NCBI GenBank assembly: GCA_004375675.1
Contig: SOKR01000030.1
Coordinates: 1 to 6,149 of the forward strand
DNA from: Dehalococcoidia bacterium
Lineage (GTDB): Bacteria; Chloroflexota; Dehalococcoidia; Dehalococcoidales; BS750m-G39
Direction of reading: 5' to 3'
Length of the DNA: 6,149 nucleotides
The position numbers and the translations under genes are program-made. Numbering within the stretch: the stretch's first letter is position 1; each line of letters starts with the position of its first letter. Shown here in pieces: positions 5,104 to 6,149 of this stretch. Under the pieces are notes generated by a model. That model made no database searches and was not told the origin of the DNA. It was given only the letters and a program-made list of their open reading frames with translations.

Positions 5104-6149
5104 ATGCAGATTAAATTAAGCTTTCTCGGCGCCGCCCAGAATGTCACCGGGTCGCAGTACCTGGTCGAGACGGATAGCACCAAGCTTCTGGTCGACTGCG
5201 GGCTCTACCAGGAAAGGGCGCTGAAAGGGCGCAACTGGAACCCTTTTTTTATGCCTCCCCAATCTTTAGACGCGGTGCTCTTGACCCACGCCCACCTCGA
5301 CCACTGCGGGCTGTTGCCCAAGCTGACCCAGAAGGACTTTAATCAAGCCATCTACAGCACCGCCGCCACCGCCGAAATCACCCGCATAATGCTGCTCGAC
5401 GCGGGCAAGCTGCAGGAAGAAGACGCCTCTTTCAAGAAACGCCGTCACAAGAGAGAAAAGAGGAAGGGTAAATACCCGGAGATACCGCTCTATACCCAGG
5501 AAGACGCCAAAGCCGTTTTCCCGTTATTCTCACCCGTTAAATACGGCGAGCCCGTCCAGGTCGGCGAGGGCGTTGAAGCCAGCTTCCATGACGCCGGGCA
5601 TGTCCTGGGGGCGTCTATGGTCAGGCTCAAGATAGGGCAAAACGGTGAGCAGAGGACGATTATATTTTCGGGGGATATCGGGCGCTGGAGCAAGCCCATG
5701 CTCGAGGACCCCACCCTCTTCGATGAGGCGGACTACGTAGTAGTGGAGTCCACCTACGGCGACAGATTGCTCGAACCCCTGGAGGATACGGCTAAAGAGT
5801 TCGCTGAGATTGTAAACGCCACCGCCGACAAGGGGGGTAATATAATCATACCCAGCTTCGCCCTGGAGCGCTCACAGGAGATTCTGTATTACCTGAACAA
5901 ATTCCAGCTCGAAGGGCGTATCCCCCGCCTGCCCGTTTTCCTCGACAGCCCCATGGCGATAAGCATCACCGAGGTCTTCGGCAACCACCCCCACCTGTTC
6001 GACGGCGAGATGAAGAAGCTTTTGCGCCAGGAAAAATCTCCCTTCGACTTCCCCGAACTCAAGCTAACGAGGACGACCGAGGAATCGAAGGCGATAAACC
6101 GCCTCACCGGCAGCAATATTATTATAGCCGGCTCGGGGATGTGCACCGG
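5104..6149 (+). CDS. Metallo-beta-lactamase/beta-CASP RNA nuclease, N-terminal part (cut by the right edge)
   Basis: 348 codons are visible and the frame stays open to the window end; full members are about 450-540 residues. The protein belongs to the COG1236 (YSH1/CPSF-like) family of zinc-dependent RNA-processing nucleases in the cytoplasm. Zinc-site motifs: HAHLDH (62-67), DAGHVLGA (163-170) with His166, and SGDIG (189-193) with bridging Asp191. The beta-CASP part begins with ESTYGDR (215-221, motif A), then IIIPSFALERSQEIL (247-261) and PVFLDSPMA (277-285), and breaks off in IIAGSGMCT (340-348), just before the motif B/C histidines. A basic patch, KKRRHKREKRKGK (111-123), may contact RNA. 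The ATG at 5104 follows only a modest AGGG (5093-5096) with 7-nt spacing, but the MQIKLSFLGAAQNVTGS start is typical of the family. All visible catalytic residues are intact. The exact RNA substrate cannot be told from the sequence. Confidence 0.92.
   Translation, partial: MQIKLSFLGAAQNVTGSQYLVETDSTKLLVDCGLYQERALKGRNWNPFFMPPQSLDAVLLTHAHLDHCGLLPKLTQKDFNQAIYSTAATAEITRIMLLDAGKLQEEDASFKKRRHKREKRKGKYPEIPLYTQEDAKAVFPLFSPVKYGEPVQVGEGVEASFHDAGHVLGASMVRLKIGQNGEQRTIIFSGDIGRWSKPMLEDPTLFDEADYVVVESTYGDRLLEPLEDTAKEFAEIVNATADKGGNIIIPSFALERSQEILYYLNKFQLEGRIPRLPVFLDSPMAISITEVFGNHPHLFDGEMKKLLRQEKSPFDFPELKLTRTTEESKAINRLTGSNIIIAGSGMCT

Overview
This window looks like bacterial chromosome, with compact operons, sigma70-type promoters and strong purine-rich ribosome binding sites. 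The housekeeping genes are fairly GC-rich. The gene set (a membrane foldase ahead of hom and thrC, a DUF169 protein, a bacterial beta-CASP nuclease) would fit an anaerobic lineage such as Chloroflexota/Dehalococcoidia, but that placement is an impression from protein style and not something the sequence proves.

Left part, minus strand, 1-3963: a four-gene operon read right to left. A well-formed promoter (TTGAAA, 17 nt, TATAAC) drives a TTG-initiated, membrane-anchored protein with two parvulin-type rotamase domains (2623-3903). Four bases later comes GTG-initiated homoserine dehydrogenase, hom (1320-2618). Next is a Schlafen AlbA_2-domain protein (392-1285), and then the first 115 codons of threonine synthase, thrC, which runs off the left edge. 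Hom makes homoserine and ThrC makes threonine from phosphohomoserine, so the core is a threonine biosynthesis cluster. The AlbA_2 gene between them is visibly more AT-rich than its neighbours and looks like a later insertion.

Middle, 3964-4179: a tRNA-Pro(GGG) gene on the plus strand with its own promoter (TTGTCG, 17 nt, TAATAT). It is divergent from the operon, and the two -35 boxes are only 11 bp apart. After the tRNA lies a roughly 90 bp spacer with short GGCTTA repeats and no clear terminator.

Right part, 4180-6149: a DUF169-family protein on the minus strand (4180-4938), then a 165 bp divergent intergenic region. That region holds an excellent promoter (TTGACC, 17 nt, TATAAT) and a 9-bp inverted repeat. 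It precedes a plus-strand metallo-beta-lactamase/beta-CASP RNA nuclease gene (5104 onwards), which is cut by the right edge.

The item most worth attention is the AlbA_2 protein inside the threonine operon, with its unassigned beta-rich C-terminal half. I see no CRISPR array, transposase, integrase or complete new multi-gene system.
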